64,000 bases of DNA from Rhizobium cauense (GTDB lineage: Bacteria; Pseudomonadota; Alphaproteobacteria; Rhizobiales; Rhizobiaceae), in assembly GCF_019511525.1 (NCBI RefSeq), contig NZ_JAEUAT010000004.1, positions 186,001 through 250,000 on the forward strand, read 5' to 3'. Every line of letters begins with the position of its first letter. Positions within the stretch are counted from its first letter, which is position 1. Under the pieces are notes generated by a model, which saw nothing but the letters and a program-made list of their open reading frames with translations, did not search any database and was not told the DNA's origin. The position numbers were made by a program, and so were the translations under genes. Below are positions 8,742-16,896 of the stretch, in pieces.

Positions 8742-10058
8742 ATGACCAGAGCACGCGCATTGGACACGCAGCGGATCGAGAAGTTCCGCCTCAAGAGGAA
8801 CGAAAAGCGCCGCGAGGAGTCCGACGGAAAGACCCCGAACCTGTTCCTCCGGATCGGGCGGCGGGACAAGGTGTTCGAGCTGATCGTCCGGTGTCCCGGC
8901 GAGCGCGACCCGACCCGCCTCAAGATCGGCACCTTTCCGAAAACGACACTGGACCGCGCAAGCGAGGTCGCGGCCGAATGGAACGCGATGATCGAACGCG
9001 GGCTGGACCCGAGAGAGGAGGGCAAGCGGCGCGAGCGGGAGGCGCTCGTGGACGCGCGGAGGACCTTCCGGTCGGCGATGAAGGACCACATCGCCTGGCT
9101 ACCCAACCGCACACGCAACTGCCATGCCGCGGCGGACGCCAACTGCCTTCGCGCGGAATTCCTCAATCCGAAGCGCAACGACTGGATTGACAAGGCCCTC
9201 GCGGACGTCACCAAGGCGGACGTGGGCACGCTGATCGACAAGATACGCGACAGGGGCGTTCCCGGCCGGGCGTTTGAGGCGCTCGGCCTCATAAAGCAGT
9301 TCTTCGTCTGGGTGAACGCTGCGTCCAGGTACCAAGCCTACGGCCTGCCGGGCAACGTGACGGGCAACCCCGTCGCCGACGTCACGCCCGAGTCGATGCA
9401 GTTTGTGCGGGTGGTTCGCGAGAGGACGCTCGACGTGGTGGAACTGCGCGCGTACTGGCGGGCGTCGGTGGCGATGGATTACCCGGACGGGCCGATGTAC
9501 AGGCTGGTGCTGCTGACGGGCGGGCGACGCAGGGACGAGTGCGAGGGCATCCGGTGGTCGGAAATCGACATCGGGAAAAAACTCTGGACCATTCCGAAGG
9601 ACCGGGTGAAGCACGGGAACGAGCTCGGCGATCTGTATGTCGCCCTTACCGACGAGGCGGCCGCGCTGCTGGAGGAACTGCGCCGGGGACAGCCGAAGGG
9701 CTGGGGAGACTGCGTTTTCAGCGTGACGAACGGCCAGACGCCGTACACCGCGTACGACATGGACGACTTCCGCGCGCGGGTGGAGGAGGAGTTCCGCAAA
9801 CTCATGCCCGGATCGGCGATGGACCGCTTTTGGTTGCACGACCTGCGGCGGGTGGTCCGCACGGCGCTATCGAAGCTGGGCGTTCCCAAGGAGATCGCGG
9901 AGTATGTCATCGGGCACCGGAAGAAGAAGGACTACAACCAGGACCTATTCATCGCGCCGTGCCGGAAGGCGATGCGGCAATTCACCGACAGGCTGCTTCG
10001 GGTGCTCGACGGCTCCGCCGCCGGCTTCCGGGCGGACGATCCGGACAGTGACGAATAG
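8742..10058 (+). CDS. Tyrosine-type site-specific recombinase (genomic island integrase)
   Basis: 438 residues. N-terminal arm-binding region with the LKIGTFPKTTLDRASE-type pattern of P4/DUF4102 integrases, a SAM-like core-binding region (residues ~95-190), then the catalytic domain. Catalytic Arg in TGGRRRDECEGIRW, HxxR in WLHDLRRVVRT, a further His in IGHRKKK, and a likely Tyr nucleophile in DYNQDLF. The active-site spacing is slightly unusual at the C-terminus. It begins 160 bp after the tRNA fragment and points into the island, as expected for an integrase that inserted at that tRNA. Confidence 0.9.
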   Translation: MTRARALDTQRIEKFRLKRNEKRREESDGKTPNLFLRIGRRDKVFELIVRCPGERDPTRLKIGTFPKTTLDRASEVAAEWNAMIERGLDPREEGKRREREALVDARRTFRSAMKDHIAWLPNRTRNCHAAADANCLRAEFLNPKRNDWIDKALADVTKADVGTLIDKIRDRGVPGRAFEALGLIKQFFVWVNAASRYQAYGLPGNVTGNPVADVTPESMQFVRVVRERTLDVVELRAYWRASVAMDYPDGPMYRLVLLTGGRRRDECEGIRWSEIDIGKKLWTIPKDRVKHGNELGDLYVALTDEAAALLEELRRGQPKGWGDCVFSVTNGQTPYTAYDMDDFRARVEEEFRKLMPGSAMDRFWLHDLRRVVRTALSKLGVPKEIAEYVIGHRKKKDYNQDLFIAPCRKAMRQFTDRLLRVLDGSAAGFRADDPDSDE

Positions 10059-10080
10059 GCGAGCGCGACGGGAGGCCGAC

Positions 10081-11052
10081 ATGGCGAGCCGCAGGGATGG
10101 CAGGGTGATATCAAGGGAAGAGCTTCACGAACTGGCCTGGTCGGTTTCGGCCAAGAGGGCGGGACTACTGCTGGGGGTTTCGGGCAAAATCTTCGCCCGG
10201 ATCTGCAGTGCCCTGGAAATCCCCCGGCCGCCGCTCGGCCATTGGGGCAAGAGGGAGCCGCGGCCACCGCCGCCGGCGCTGCCGCCCCCGTCAGCCGGAG
10301 TGAAGGATGGCTGGAAGCCAGGCGACCCGACGGAGCACGGGAACCATTCGCGCTGGGTTCCGCAGCCGCAGGGACCTCTGACCTTCGCGGATTTCCAGGA
10401 CAGCAGACGGCTTCACGAGCTCGTCAAACCCGCCGCGAAGGCGTTGCGGCGTGCCGAACCCGGCCCCGACGGATACTATCTCAAGCCGGGCATAAGAAGG
10501 GGGCTGGTCGACATGGCCTGCTCGAAGGACGGCCTCGAGAAGTGTCTGCGGTTCACAAGCGACCTGTTCAAGCGGCTCGAATCGCCGGAGAACGGTCACT
10601 GGGTGGCGATCGCGCCCGCGACCAGGGGGTTCGTCCGGACAAGGATCGACACCGCCGAAGTCGGGGCCGGACGGCGCAAGGGCGTTTTCCCCCCCTGGTC
10701 GCCGCTCCGCCCGACCTTCGTGTCCGTGTTCGGCGTGCCGATCGGGCTTGCGGTCGTGGAGACGAGCAGGCCGACGCGGATGCGGTACGTCGGCGGCGGC
10801 CGCTATGTCGCCGACAGCGGCCGGGCGGAAGACCACGTCCCGCCGACCTGGGTCGAGACCCGGAACGTTCCCACGGGCCTGCTGAAGCTGGTGGCCTACA
10901 GTCCGTACTACGACGTTCCGTGGCAGCGGCAGTGGATGGAAACGCCGGGCAAGCTTTTTTCGTTGTCGCTCGACGCGATCGTCAGGGGATTGGTGGCGGG
11001 GGCCCACGAGCTCTTCCTGGAGCTCGAGAAGGCGGGCATTCGCTCCGGGTAG
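10081..11052 (+). CDS. Island protein with N-terminal HTH-like segment, unknown function
   Basis: 323 residues from ATG 10081, preceded by GGGAGG. The first 55 residues (REELHELAWSVSAKRAGLL, then a conserved IPRPPLGHWGKRE) match a recurrent arrangement in hypothetical proteins near integrases, where a short helix-turn-helix precedes a PPxGxW motif. A Pro-rich linker follows, and residues ~100-323 form a globular domain of unknown kind. It directly follows the integrase (22-bp gap), so it is probably co-expressed and may serve mobility or regulation. Confidence 0.7.
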   Translation: MASRRDGRVISREELHELAWSVSAKRAGLLLGVSGKIFARICSALEIPRPPLGHWGKREPRPPPPALPPPSAGVKDGWKPGDPTEHGNHSRWVPQPQGPLTFADFQDSRRLHELVKPAAKALRRAEPGPDGYYLKPGIRRGLVDMACSKDGLEKCLRFTSDLFKRLESPENGHWVAIAPATRGFVRTRIDTAEVGAGRRKGVFPPWSPLRPTFVSVFGVPIGLAVVETSRPTRMRYVGGGRYVADSGRAEDHVPPTWVETRNVPTGLLKLVAYSPYYDVPWQRQWMETPGKLFSLSLDAIVRGLVAGAHELFLELEKAGIRSG

Positions 11053-11069
11053 ACGCCGCCCAGGCGGCG

Positions 11070-11312
11070 TCAACCGCGGTCGGCGAGCCACTTCAGGACC
11101 TCCGACACCCGGAAGCCCTTGCGGCCGAGGGGATTGTCCGTCAGCGGGACTTTTTCGGGAAACAACTTGTCCTCCACCAGTCGGTCGATCGTACCCCTCG
11201 ACAGCGAGGTGATTTCGCAGGTCTCCCTCATGCTGTAGAAGCCGCGCGGATCCCTCGCTATCAACTTTCTCCTGTCCGGCACCCGCCGCCGCGTTCGTTT
11301 CCTGCCTGGCAT
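11070..11312 (-). CDS. AlpA-like DNA-binding protein
   Basis: 80 residues from ATG 11312. A basic N-terminus (GRKRTRRRV) precedes a winged-helix excisionase/AlpA-type domain: FYSMRETCEITSLSRGTIDR, then KGFRVSEVLKWLADRG. AlpA-family proteins regulate integrase expression or act as excisionases for P4-like elements. It converges on the gene at 10081. Confidence 0.75.
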   Translation of the reverse strand: MPGRKRTRRRVPDRRKLIARDPRGFYSMRETCEITSLSRGTIDRLVEDKLFPEKVPLTDNPLGRKGFRVSEVLKWLADRG

Positions 11313-11493
11313 CGGATATTCCTTCCGCAGTTGGCACCTACCGTTCGGGCCGACGTCCCGCATGGCGGCTGGCGCATGCGGGCCCTGAGCGCGGGCTACG
11401 GCGAACCTTCACAATGCTGCTCCGCAATGGCGCGCAGCAGTGCCTTCGTCGAGCCTCCGGTCCACAGCACGCCCCCCCACTTCCCCAGCCGCA

Positions 11494-11811
11494 TCAAGGG
11501 ACCGAGGGCCGAAATCCAGCCGATTGGACGACGTCGCGGCCGTCTTGAATGCGGGCGCGGCCGCCCTGCATCGCCGTTCCCGCCGTCGTCTCCACCCGCC
11601 TCCGCCGGGTTCCGGCGGACCGGGCTTCTAGCTTTCCAAACAGCAAGGGGTGGATCACGTCCTCCGGCCACACCGTGCGGCCGGTCGCAAATCTCCATCC
11701 CTCGGAAAACAAGCGCCGCTGCCTCAGGCCAAAGATCGTCTGCCTGGAAAGCGCCGTGAGGGCGCAGACCTCACGTTGCGGATGGACGCTGCGCGGCGGG
11801 CGCTTGGCCAT
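11494..11811 (-). CDS. Second AlpA/excisionase-like protein
   Basis: 105 residues. The N-terminal 60 residues carry an AlpA-like helix-turn-helix (VCALTALSRQTIFGLRQRR, then GRTVWPEDVIHPL). The C-terminal 45 residues are basic and look unrelated, so the frame may have been extended by an old frameshift. It precedes 11070-11312 on the same strand; no gene is evident in the 180 bp between. Confidence 0.55.
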   Translation of the reverse strand: MAKRPPRSVHPQREVCALTALSRQTIFGLRQRRLFSEGWRFATGRTVWPEDVIHPLLFGKLEARSAGTRRRRVETTAGTAMQGGRARIQDGRDVVQSAGFRPSVP

Positions 11812-11877
11812 GGCTGTTCACCTTCCTCGTCCGGCGATACCGACAAAGGAAAGCACGATGCGCAAACCGGGTCAAAA

Positions 11878-12540
11878 TCAGCTCCAATTGTACTGGTTTC
11901 GTTTCCAGACGGTCGGAATCCGTGTGAAAAGGTGGTCGCCGCGGTTTACCCAGAGCGATTGCGGCGGGGATACTTCATCAGAAGCCCGGCGCACCCCGAG
12001 GCCAACGAACCGATGGCAAGCCAGAACACTCAGAAATTCCACTCCGCGGCCCACGTAGAAATCGCGGAGGCAATCGTGGCTCTTCTTGGTAAAGGACCCG
12101 CCGTTCTCGAGGTTTCCCACCTGGCGCGACGTCAGGCCCGCGCCATCGGCCGCCTCCCGCCGTTCAAGTCCCAAAAGCGCCCTGGCGGCTGAGAAGTTCC
12201 TCTCTTTGGGTAGCGGTAAGCGGCGCAACACCGCCGCCTGGTAATGCCAGTACGCGCCCGAGCCGTGCACCACGTTTTGTGCCCAGTCGGTCCGTCCCAG
12301 AAATTTTATGCCACGCCCTTGGTAGAATTCCCGCAGCGCGGCGATGGTCTTCAACGTGGTATCCACCGATCCCGTCTCGCAAGCGGCCAGCGATGCACGG
12401 GAGATACGGATGGCCCCCGCCGCTTGTGTTTGCGTGAGTCCCATGAGCGCCCGGGCGGCTCGCAATGCGCCGGGCGGGATCGTAGCTGCGAAAGGCCGGA
12501 TTCCAGGGGGCTCGTGGGGTGCCGGCTCGCGCTCGATCAT
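11878..12540 (-). CDS. Double helix-turn-helix regulator (second of a coupled pair)
   Basis: 220 residues from ATG 12540. Two XRE-type units, each followed by a short FYxxxG(I/V)xF tail: unit 1 has ARALMGLTQTQAAGAIRISR and REFYQGRGIKF; unit 2 has ARALLGLERREAADGAGLTS and RDFYVGRGVEF. The start overlaps the stop of the upstream paralogue as ATGA, so translation is coupled. A much longer upstream frame exists but has no homology signal. With the upstream gene it gives four related DNA-binding units. Confidence 0.75.
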   Translation of the reverse strand: MIEREPAPHEPPGIRPFAATIPPGALRAARALMGLTQTQAAGAIRISRASLAACETGSVDTTLKTIAALREFYQGRGIKFLGRTDWAQNVVHGSGAYWHYQAAVLRRLPLPKERNFSAARALLGLERREAADGAGLTSRQVGNLENGGSFTKKSHDCLRDFYVGRGVEFLSVLACHRFVGLGVRRASDEVSPPQSLWVNRGDHLFTRIPTVWKRNQYNWS

Positions 12541-13109
12541 GGCGGGGCCGGATGCGGGGGACATTCGCGCCCGGACGCCTTTGAGGCCCAGCGGACGCCT
12601 ATGCCGAAATAGCCGTTGGTGACCGGGTCGCCCCAACCGACGAACTCGACACCGGCGTTTTGGTAGAACGTCAGAAGCGTCCGGTGCGACTCCTCCCAGA
12701 CCTTTCCGGATTCCAGGCTTTTCACGGTGGCCCGGCTCAGGCCGGCAAGTTCGGCGATCTCGGCCTGCCCTTTGTTCACCAAGGCCCGCGCCGCCCGAAA
12801 CGACACCCGGGTGTCCTCGACGTGAAACGCCGCTTTCCCGGCTTCGCCGACGTCCGGCGAAGCCGGGGCCGACCACCGGGCTCCGGCCCGGCTGATCTCG
12901 CTTCCGATGGCTGCCTCGCCAAGCAGCTCGATTCCCGCCGCGGTGTAGAAGTCGACAAGTTCAAGGTTGGTGCCGATCCGCGCGTCCGAGGTCTCGACGA
13001 TCGTGAGATACCTGTGCGGCACGCCAGCGGCCGCCGCGGCGGAGCGCTGCGAGAGGTTCATCAGCGCGCGAGCGACGCGCAGGGCGTCCGGTGGGGCAGG
13101 TATCCTCAT
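12537..13109 (-). CDS. Double helix-turn-helix regulator (first of a coupled pair)
   Basis: 190 residues from ATG 13109; an ATG at 13145 is an alternative and neither has a strong ribosome-binding site. Two XRE-type units: ARALMNLSQRSAAAAAGVPH with VDFYTAAGIEL, and ARALVNKGQAEIAELAGLSR with LTFYQNAGVEF. Divergent from the protease operon at 13238, with a palindrome in the spacer, so it most likely controls that operon and itself. Confidence 0.75.
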   Translation of the reverse strand: MRIPAPPDALRVARALMNLSQRSAAAAAGVPHRYLTIVETSDARIGTNLELVDFYTAAGIELLGEAAIGSEISRAGARWSAPASPDVGEAGKAAFHVEDTRVSFRAARALVNKGQAEIAELAGLSRATVKSLESGKVWEESHRTLLTFYQNAGVEFVGWGDPVTNGYFGIGVRWASKASGRECPPHPAPP

Positions 13110-13179
13110 TGCTATTGAGAAGCCGGCCCTCCGAAAAAATGTCAATTGATACCGTATGAGGTCTTTTACTATCTCAAAT

Positions 13180-13196
13180 GGAGTCTATAAGACTCC
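13180..13196. promoter_or_regulatory. Perfect palindrome GGAGTCT-ATA-AGACTCC, likely operator
   Basis: 7-bp arms with a 3-bp centre, midway between the divergent regulator pair and the protease operon. The 17-bp size fits an XRE dimer site. A repressor site serving both directions is the simplest reading. Confidence 0.65.
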
Positions 13197-13237
13197 GTAC
13201 GCCTTTCTAAATGAGGGCAATGATTCGAGGACTCGCG

Positions 13238-13609
13238 ATGCGGCATGATGATTCGGTTTCCCGCGCTCGGTTTGAAAGGTCAGGAGCGGAACTCGTGGAG
13301 AAGCTGCGACGTCTCGCCGACGACCTCGAAAACATCGACCGTTGCGTCGATGCGATCGAACCGAAAGCGGTCCTGACCAGCTGGGCTCTGGGGACCCGCC
13401 CGGTGCCCTGCCTGGTCGGCCGGCCACTCGGACATCCGATCATCGCCGACGGAAGGCCGGCGTGTTCGAGCGAACTTTTCTATCTCGATCCGGAACGCGG
13501 CATCGCGCGCACGATGTCCCGCTGGTACGGGTTGGGCGCACGCGTCGAACCGGAATACTGGGAGGAGAGGTCCCGGACGAGGGGCAAGTCGTTCGGGGAT
13601 TCACATTGA
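13238..13609 (+). CDS. Small island protein resembling DUF6634, first gene of protease operon
   Basis: 123 residues from ATG 13238, which has CGAGGA at good spacing; in-frame ATGs at 13211 and 13220 have worse signals. N-terminal helix (GAELVEKLRRLADDLENID), a central LVGRPLGHPI segment, and a conserved-looking LDPERGIARTMSRWYGLG block, as I recall for DUF6634 proteins of Alphaproteobacteria. No catalytic motif seen. Its stop overlaps the protease start (TGATG), so the two are translationally coupled and probably partners. Confidence 0.7.
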   Translation: MRHDDSVSRARFERSGAELVEKLRRLADDLENIDRCVDAIEPKAVLTSWALGTRPVPCLVGRPLGHPIIADGRPACSSELFYLDPERGIARTMSRWYGLGARVEPEYWEERSRTRGKSFGDSH

Positions 13610-15585
13610 TGGACACCGTAGAATTTCTGGAGGTTCCAAACGAGCCCCCGCCGCCGTCGACCAGAAAGCCTCCAGTCCCGTGGAAGCCGAGCAATCCCGG
13701 CGAAGAAACCTCCATTACCCTTCCGGTCTTCATCGCCTTCTGCGGGATCGCCGCGGCACTTCGACCCTGGAACAAGAAGAACGCCAGGTTCAAGGGAATC
13801 CTTTGTCTTCAGGAGGAAGGCTGCCTTTCCGTCTATATGGCCGCCGCCCGAGTCTTCCTACACGGGGTCGCGGATTACAAGGAAGGTGCCCGCCCATTTG
13901 TCAGTGACTGGGGCGGACGCTACTCCAACCGCGACCAGTTCGAAGTCTTGGGAGTAGATCGATCAATCTTTGCAAAGGAGCCTGACAAAGCCCTGGATGA
14001 CGAGGCGAGGCTCTTCGCGGACATTGTGGTGGATGTTCCGCTGCGGAGCCGGGGGCATGTCGAGGCCGCGCTCAGGCGTTTCGGGATGCCCATCGTCGAG
14101 AGAGACGTCGAACTTCTTCTTTCGGAGCCGTGGTCCCGGTTGGACAAGGCCTTCCAGGAAGGCCGCTCGCCGATACTCTCTCTTCAGAGGTTACGGCAAC
14201 TTCCGTCGACGCGCTCCAACGTGCCAGAACCAAAGGTCAGTGGGCCGACACTCGCGGACATGGCCGGATACGGTCCATTGGTGGAGTGGGGGTATGATCT
14301 CGCGCGCGACCTTGCGGATTACAAGGCGGGTCGTATCCGGTGGGAGGACGTCGATGACGGAGTCTTGATTAGCGGGCCGACGGGAACCGGAAAGACGACG
14401 TTCGTCCGTGCCCTGGCCAACACCTGCCTGGTACCCGTCATCGCCGGGTCATTCTCGACATGGCAGAGCGCAGGTTCACTTAGCGACTTTTTGAAGGCCG
14501 TGCGGGATGCCTTCGAGGAGGCCAGGTCGAAAGCTCCGTCCATTCTGTTCATTGATGAAGTGGAGGCCTTTGGCACCCGAAACCGCCACGATCACAACAA
14601 CGCATACATGACGACCGCCATCTCGGGGCTTCTGGAACTCCTCGACGGTTTCCATCAGCGCGCGGGTGTGGTTGTGGTCGCGGCGTGCAACCATCCACAA
14701 AACCTCGACCCGGCAATTCGGCGGGCCGGACGGTTGGATCGCCATTTCATAGTCGGGCTCCCCGACGCGCAATCCCGGCTGGCGATTTTGGCATTTCACA
14801 GTGGGTTCGAGTTGAATGAATCCCACGCCGATCGTTTCACGAAGGCAAGCGAGAATTTCTCTGGTGCCGACATCGAACAGCTGGTTCGGGACGCCAGGCG
14901 ACAAGCGCGGCGGAGCCTCGAAGCCCTTTCGGCGGAACACATCATCGATCAGTTGCGGCCATTGGCGGAGCTTACCGAAGACTACCTCCGGGTACTCGCC
15001 GTCCACGAAGCGGGTCATGCCCTCGTTGCGGTCGAAATCGGCCACGGACATGTCAACGAGGTCAAGATTTCGCGCTATCGTATCCAGGGGCAACCCAGCG
15101 AGTTGGGTTATGTCGAATACGGTCAGGCCGAGGGAAGGCCGAAGACGCGGTCGGACTACCTCAACGCGATCGCCGTCTGCGTCGGCGGTTTAGCCGCCGA
15201 ATTGGAACACTTCGGCACTTTCGCCGACGGTTCGTCGGGGTTCGAAACCGCAGACCTCAATCTCGCAACGGAGCTCGCAACGGCGCTCGAAGGAGGACGG
15301 GGCATGGGGCACACGCTGATTGTCGAGGACCTCCAGTCAGAGCGACTGAGAGCGTTGCGTGTCCACAATTCCGAGTTTCGTCGCCGTGTCCATGATGTCC
15401 TGGAGTGCGAACTTGTCCGCGCGAGGTCGATAATCAATGCCAACCGTGCCGCCCTTGATGAAATCGTCGGGCGTCTTATGGAAACGAAAGCCATGACGGG
15501 GGACGAGGTCGTTGAGATCGTGAAACGACACCGAAGGCCGACGGTGAGCCTTGCGAAGCTGCCGCGCAGCGCCACGGGGGCTTAG
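13609..15585 (+). CDS. AAA+ ATPase fused to M41-type zinc protease (FtsH-like, island variant)
   Basis: 658 residues from ATG 13609. Residues 1-210 are specific to this protein: a Pro-rich start, PWKPSNP, then a short hydrophobic stretch (TLPVFIAFCGIAAAL) that may touch or cross the membrane once. AAA+ domain: Walker A GPTGTGKT (256-263), Walker B ILFIDE (312-317), second region of homology with AIRRAGRLDRHF. Peptidase domain: HEAGH zinc motif (466-470) and a downstream Asp in ETADLNLATE as the likely third ligand. Housekeeping FtsH has two membrane helices and a periplasmic domain, absent here. Both active sites look intact, so it should unfold and degrade specific proteins. Central gene of the island operon. 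Confidence 0.9.
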   Translation: MDTVEFLEVPNEPPPPSTRKPPVPWKPSNPGEETSITLPVFIAFCGIAAALRPWNKKNARFKGILCLQEEGCLSVYMAAARVFLHGVADYKEGARPFVSDWGGRYSNRDQFEVLGVDRSIFAKEPDKALDDEARLFADIVVDVPLRSRGHVEAALRRFGMPIVERDVELLLSEPWSRLDKAFQEGRSPILSLQRLRQLPSTRSNVPEPKVSGPTLADMAGYGPLVEWGYDLARDLADYKAGRIRWEDVDDGVLISGPTGTGKTTFVRALANTCLVPVIAGSFSTWQSAGSLSDFLKAVRDAFEEARSKAPSILFIDEVEAFGTRNRHDHNNAYMTTAISGLLELLDGFHQRAGVVVVAACNHPQNLDPAIRRAGRLDRHFIVGLPDAQSRLAILAFHSGFELNESHADRFTKASENFSGADIEQLVRDARRQARRSLEALSAEHIIDQLRPLAELTEDYLRVLAVHEAGHALVAVEIGHGHVNEVKISRYRIQGQPSELGYVEYGQAEGRPKTRSDYLNAIAVCVGGLAAELEHFGTFADGSSGFETADLNLATELATALEGGRGMGHTLIVEDLQSERLRALRVHNSEFRRRVHDVLECELVRARSIINANRAALDEIVGRLMETKAMTGDEVVEIVKRHRRPTVSLAKLPRSATGA

Positions 15586-16002
15586 ATGATGGCAAAGCGC
15601 TCGAGAAAGCTCACACATCGCCGCGGCAAGACCGGACCCGACCGAGAAAAGTCCCTGGGAGCGGGCCTCGCCGAAATTGACCTCCCGCCCCTCGGACGCC
15701 GGATCGTGATAGGAGGCGCGCGGACTGATGAACCGAGATTGCAACACCCGGCCGCAAGCGCCGCCCGCTACGACCAGGCCTCGGGACGGATCGTCGTCGA
15801 GTTCGACAACGGCTCGACCTTCACGGTTCCGGCCCGGTCGCTGCAGGGCCTGGTCGATGCACCCGAGGGCGACATCGCGGAAGTCGAGCTGATCGGTGGC
15901 ATGCGGCTTCATTGGAAGCGGCTCGGTGTGGACCACCAAATCGCCCGCCTGATAATGGGTGTGTTCGGCACGCCGGAGTTCATGAGGGGAAAACAACCAT
16001 GA
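15586..16002 (+). CDS. DUF2442 protein in protease operon
   Basis: 138 residues, starting directly after the protease stop. A basic tail (residues 1-55) leads to a DUF2442-type domain: IVVEFDNGSTFTVPARSLQG and IGGMRLHWKRLGVDHQIARL. DUF2442 domains are small folds common in toxin-antitoxin-like and mobile contexts; molecular role unknown. The stop overlaps the next start as ATGA. Its domain is closely related to the N-terminus of the gene at 16897. Confidence 0.75.
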   Translation: MMAKRSRKLTHRRGKTGPDREKSLGAGLAEIDLPPLGRRIVIGGARTDEPRLQHPAASAARYDQASGRIVVEFDNGSTFTVPARSLQGLVDAPEGDIAEVELIGGMRLHWKRLGVDHQIARLIMGVFGTPEFMRGKQP

Positions 16003-16865
16003 AGCTCTGGATTGTAAGCGATATCCATCTCGAATTTGGCGAGCCTTTTTTGCAGACCCCGCCGAATGGTGTCGACGTCATTGTTTGTGCTGGCGACGTT
16101 GCGATAAAAGGCATCGTTAACGGCCTTCGTTGGTTGGCCAAGGGTTTCGCGCAGCAAATTCCGGTGGTCGTCGTCGCAGGGAATCACGACTTTTATTCAA
16201 CCGCGATCGAGGAAGGCATTCGTGACGCCCGCGAGTACGCCTCCCACCTTCCAAACCTTCATTTTCTCGAGAACGAGGCGTGCGAGATCGACGGCGTCAG
16301 GTTCGTCGGCGGGACCTTGTGGACCGACTTCAGGCTGTATGGCCGAAATCCCACCGTCGCCATGTCCTACGCCGGATCTGGAATGAATGACTTCAAGAAG
16401 ATCAAGCTGTCAAAGCGACCGTTTCGAAAATTCAGACCGCTCGACGCCTACCAGAAGCACGTCGAAACCCGCAATTTTATCTATGCCGAGCTTCGCGAGA
16501 ACGCAGGAACAAAGACGACGGTTGTCGTCACCCATCATGCCCCATCGCCGCATTCGCTCGGCTTGGGCTTTCGGCACGATCCACTCAGCGCCTGTTATGC
16601 GTCGGACATGGAAGACCTGCTCCGCGAGGTCGGGCCTCGGCTATGGGTGCATGGTCACGTCCATCACCGTAACGACTACTTGGTCTCCGACACGCGGATC
16701 GTCTCGAACGCGCGTGGGTATCCGCAAGAGGAGACCGGGTTCGATCCGAATTTGGTCGTCGAGGTTACTCCGAATCCGGGACCAAGAGGCGAAATTGTAG
16801 ACGCCGCGTTGTCCATCCTCGACCGCGCGCCCGACGCCGATCCCGACCCGGGTGACGAATTGTAG
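15999..16865 (+). CDS. Calcineurin-like metallophosphoesterase in protease operon
   Basis: 288 residues from ATG 15999. All family motifs are present in order: DIH (residues 8-10), GDV (32-34), GNHD (61-64), VTHHAP, and GHVHH near residue 210. These bind two metals for phosphomonoester, phosphodiester or nucleotide hydrolysis. An upstream in-frame ATG (15912) overlaps the DUF2442 gene and is rejected. Coupled to the preceding gene by ATGA. A decayed relative lies at 44881-45533. Confidence 0.88.
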   Translation: MKLWIVSDIHLEFGEPFLQTPPNGVDVIVCAGDVAIKGIVNGLRWLAKGFAQQIPVVVVAGNHDFYSTAIEEGIRDAREYASHLPNLHFLENEACEIDGVRFVGGTLWTDFRLYGRNPTVAMSYAGSGMNDFKKIKLSKRPFRKFRPLDAYQKHVETRNFIYAELRENAGTKTTVVVTHHAPSPHSLGLGFRHDPLSACYASDMEDLLREVGPRLWVHGHVHHRNDYLVSDTRIVSNARGYPQEETGFDPNLVVEVTPNPGPRGEIVDAALSILDRAPDADPDPGDEL

Positions 16866-16896
16866 ACCAACAACCACCTTGAGCGCTGGAGTTCGA

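Noticed and set aside
8531..9292. Long minus-strand frame over the integrase
   Set aside because: Antisense shadow of a high-GC gene; Arg/Ser-rich with no motif, and it would also cover the tRNA fragment.
10242..11759. 505-codon plus-strand frame
   Set aside because: Arg/Ala/Gly-rich translation of the wrong frame of the 10081 gene and of the AlpA region; no start signal or family pattern.
12564..12876. Upstream extension of the second double-HTH gene
   Set aside because: The extension overlaps the first regulator in another frame and has no conserved residues; the ATGA-coupled start at 12540 fits better.
13609..15585. Calling the island protease the housekeeping FtsH
   Set aside because: It lacks the two N-terminal membrane helices and periplasmic domain, has a private ~210-residue N-terminus, and lies in an island operon.
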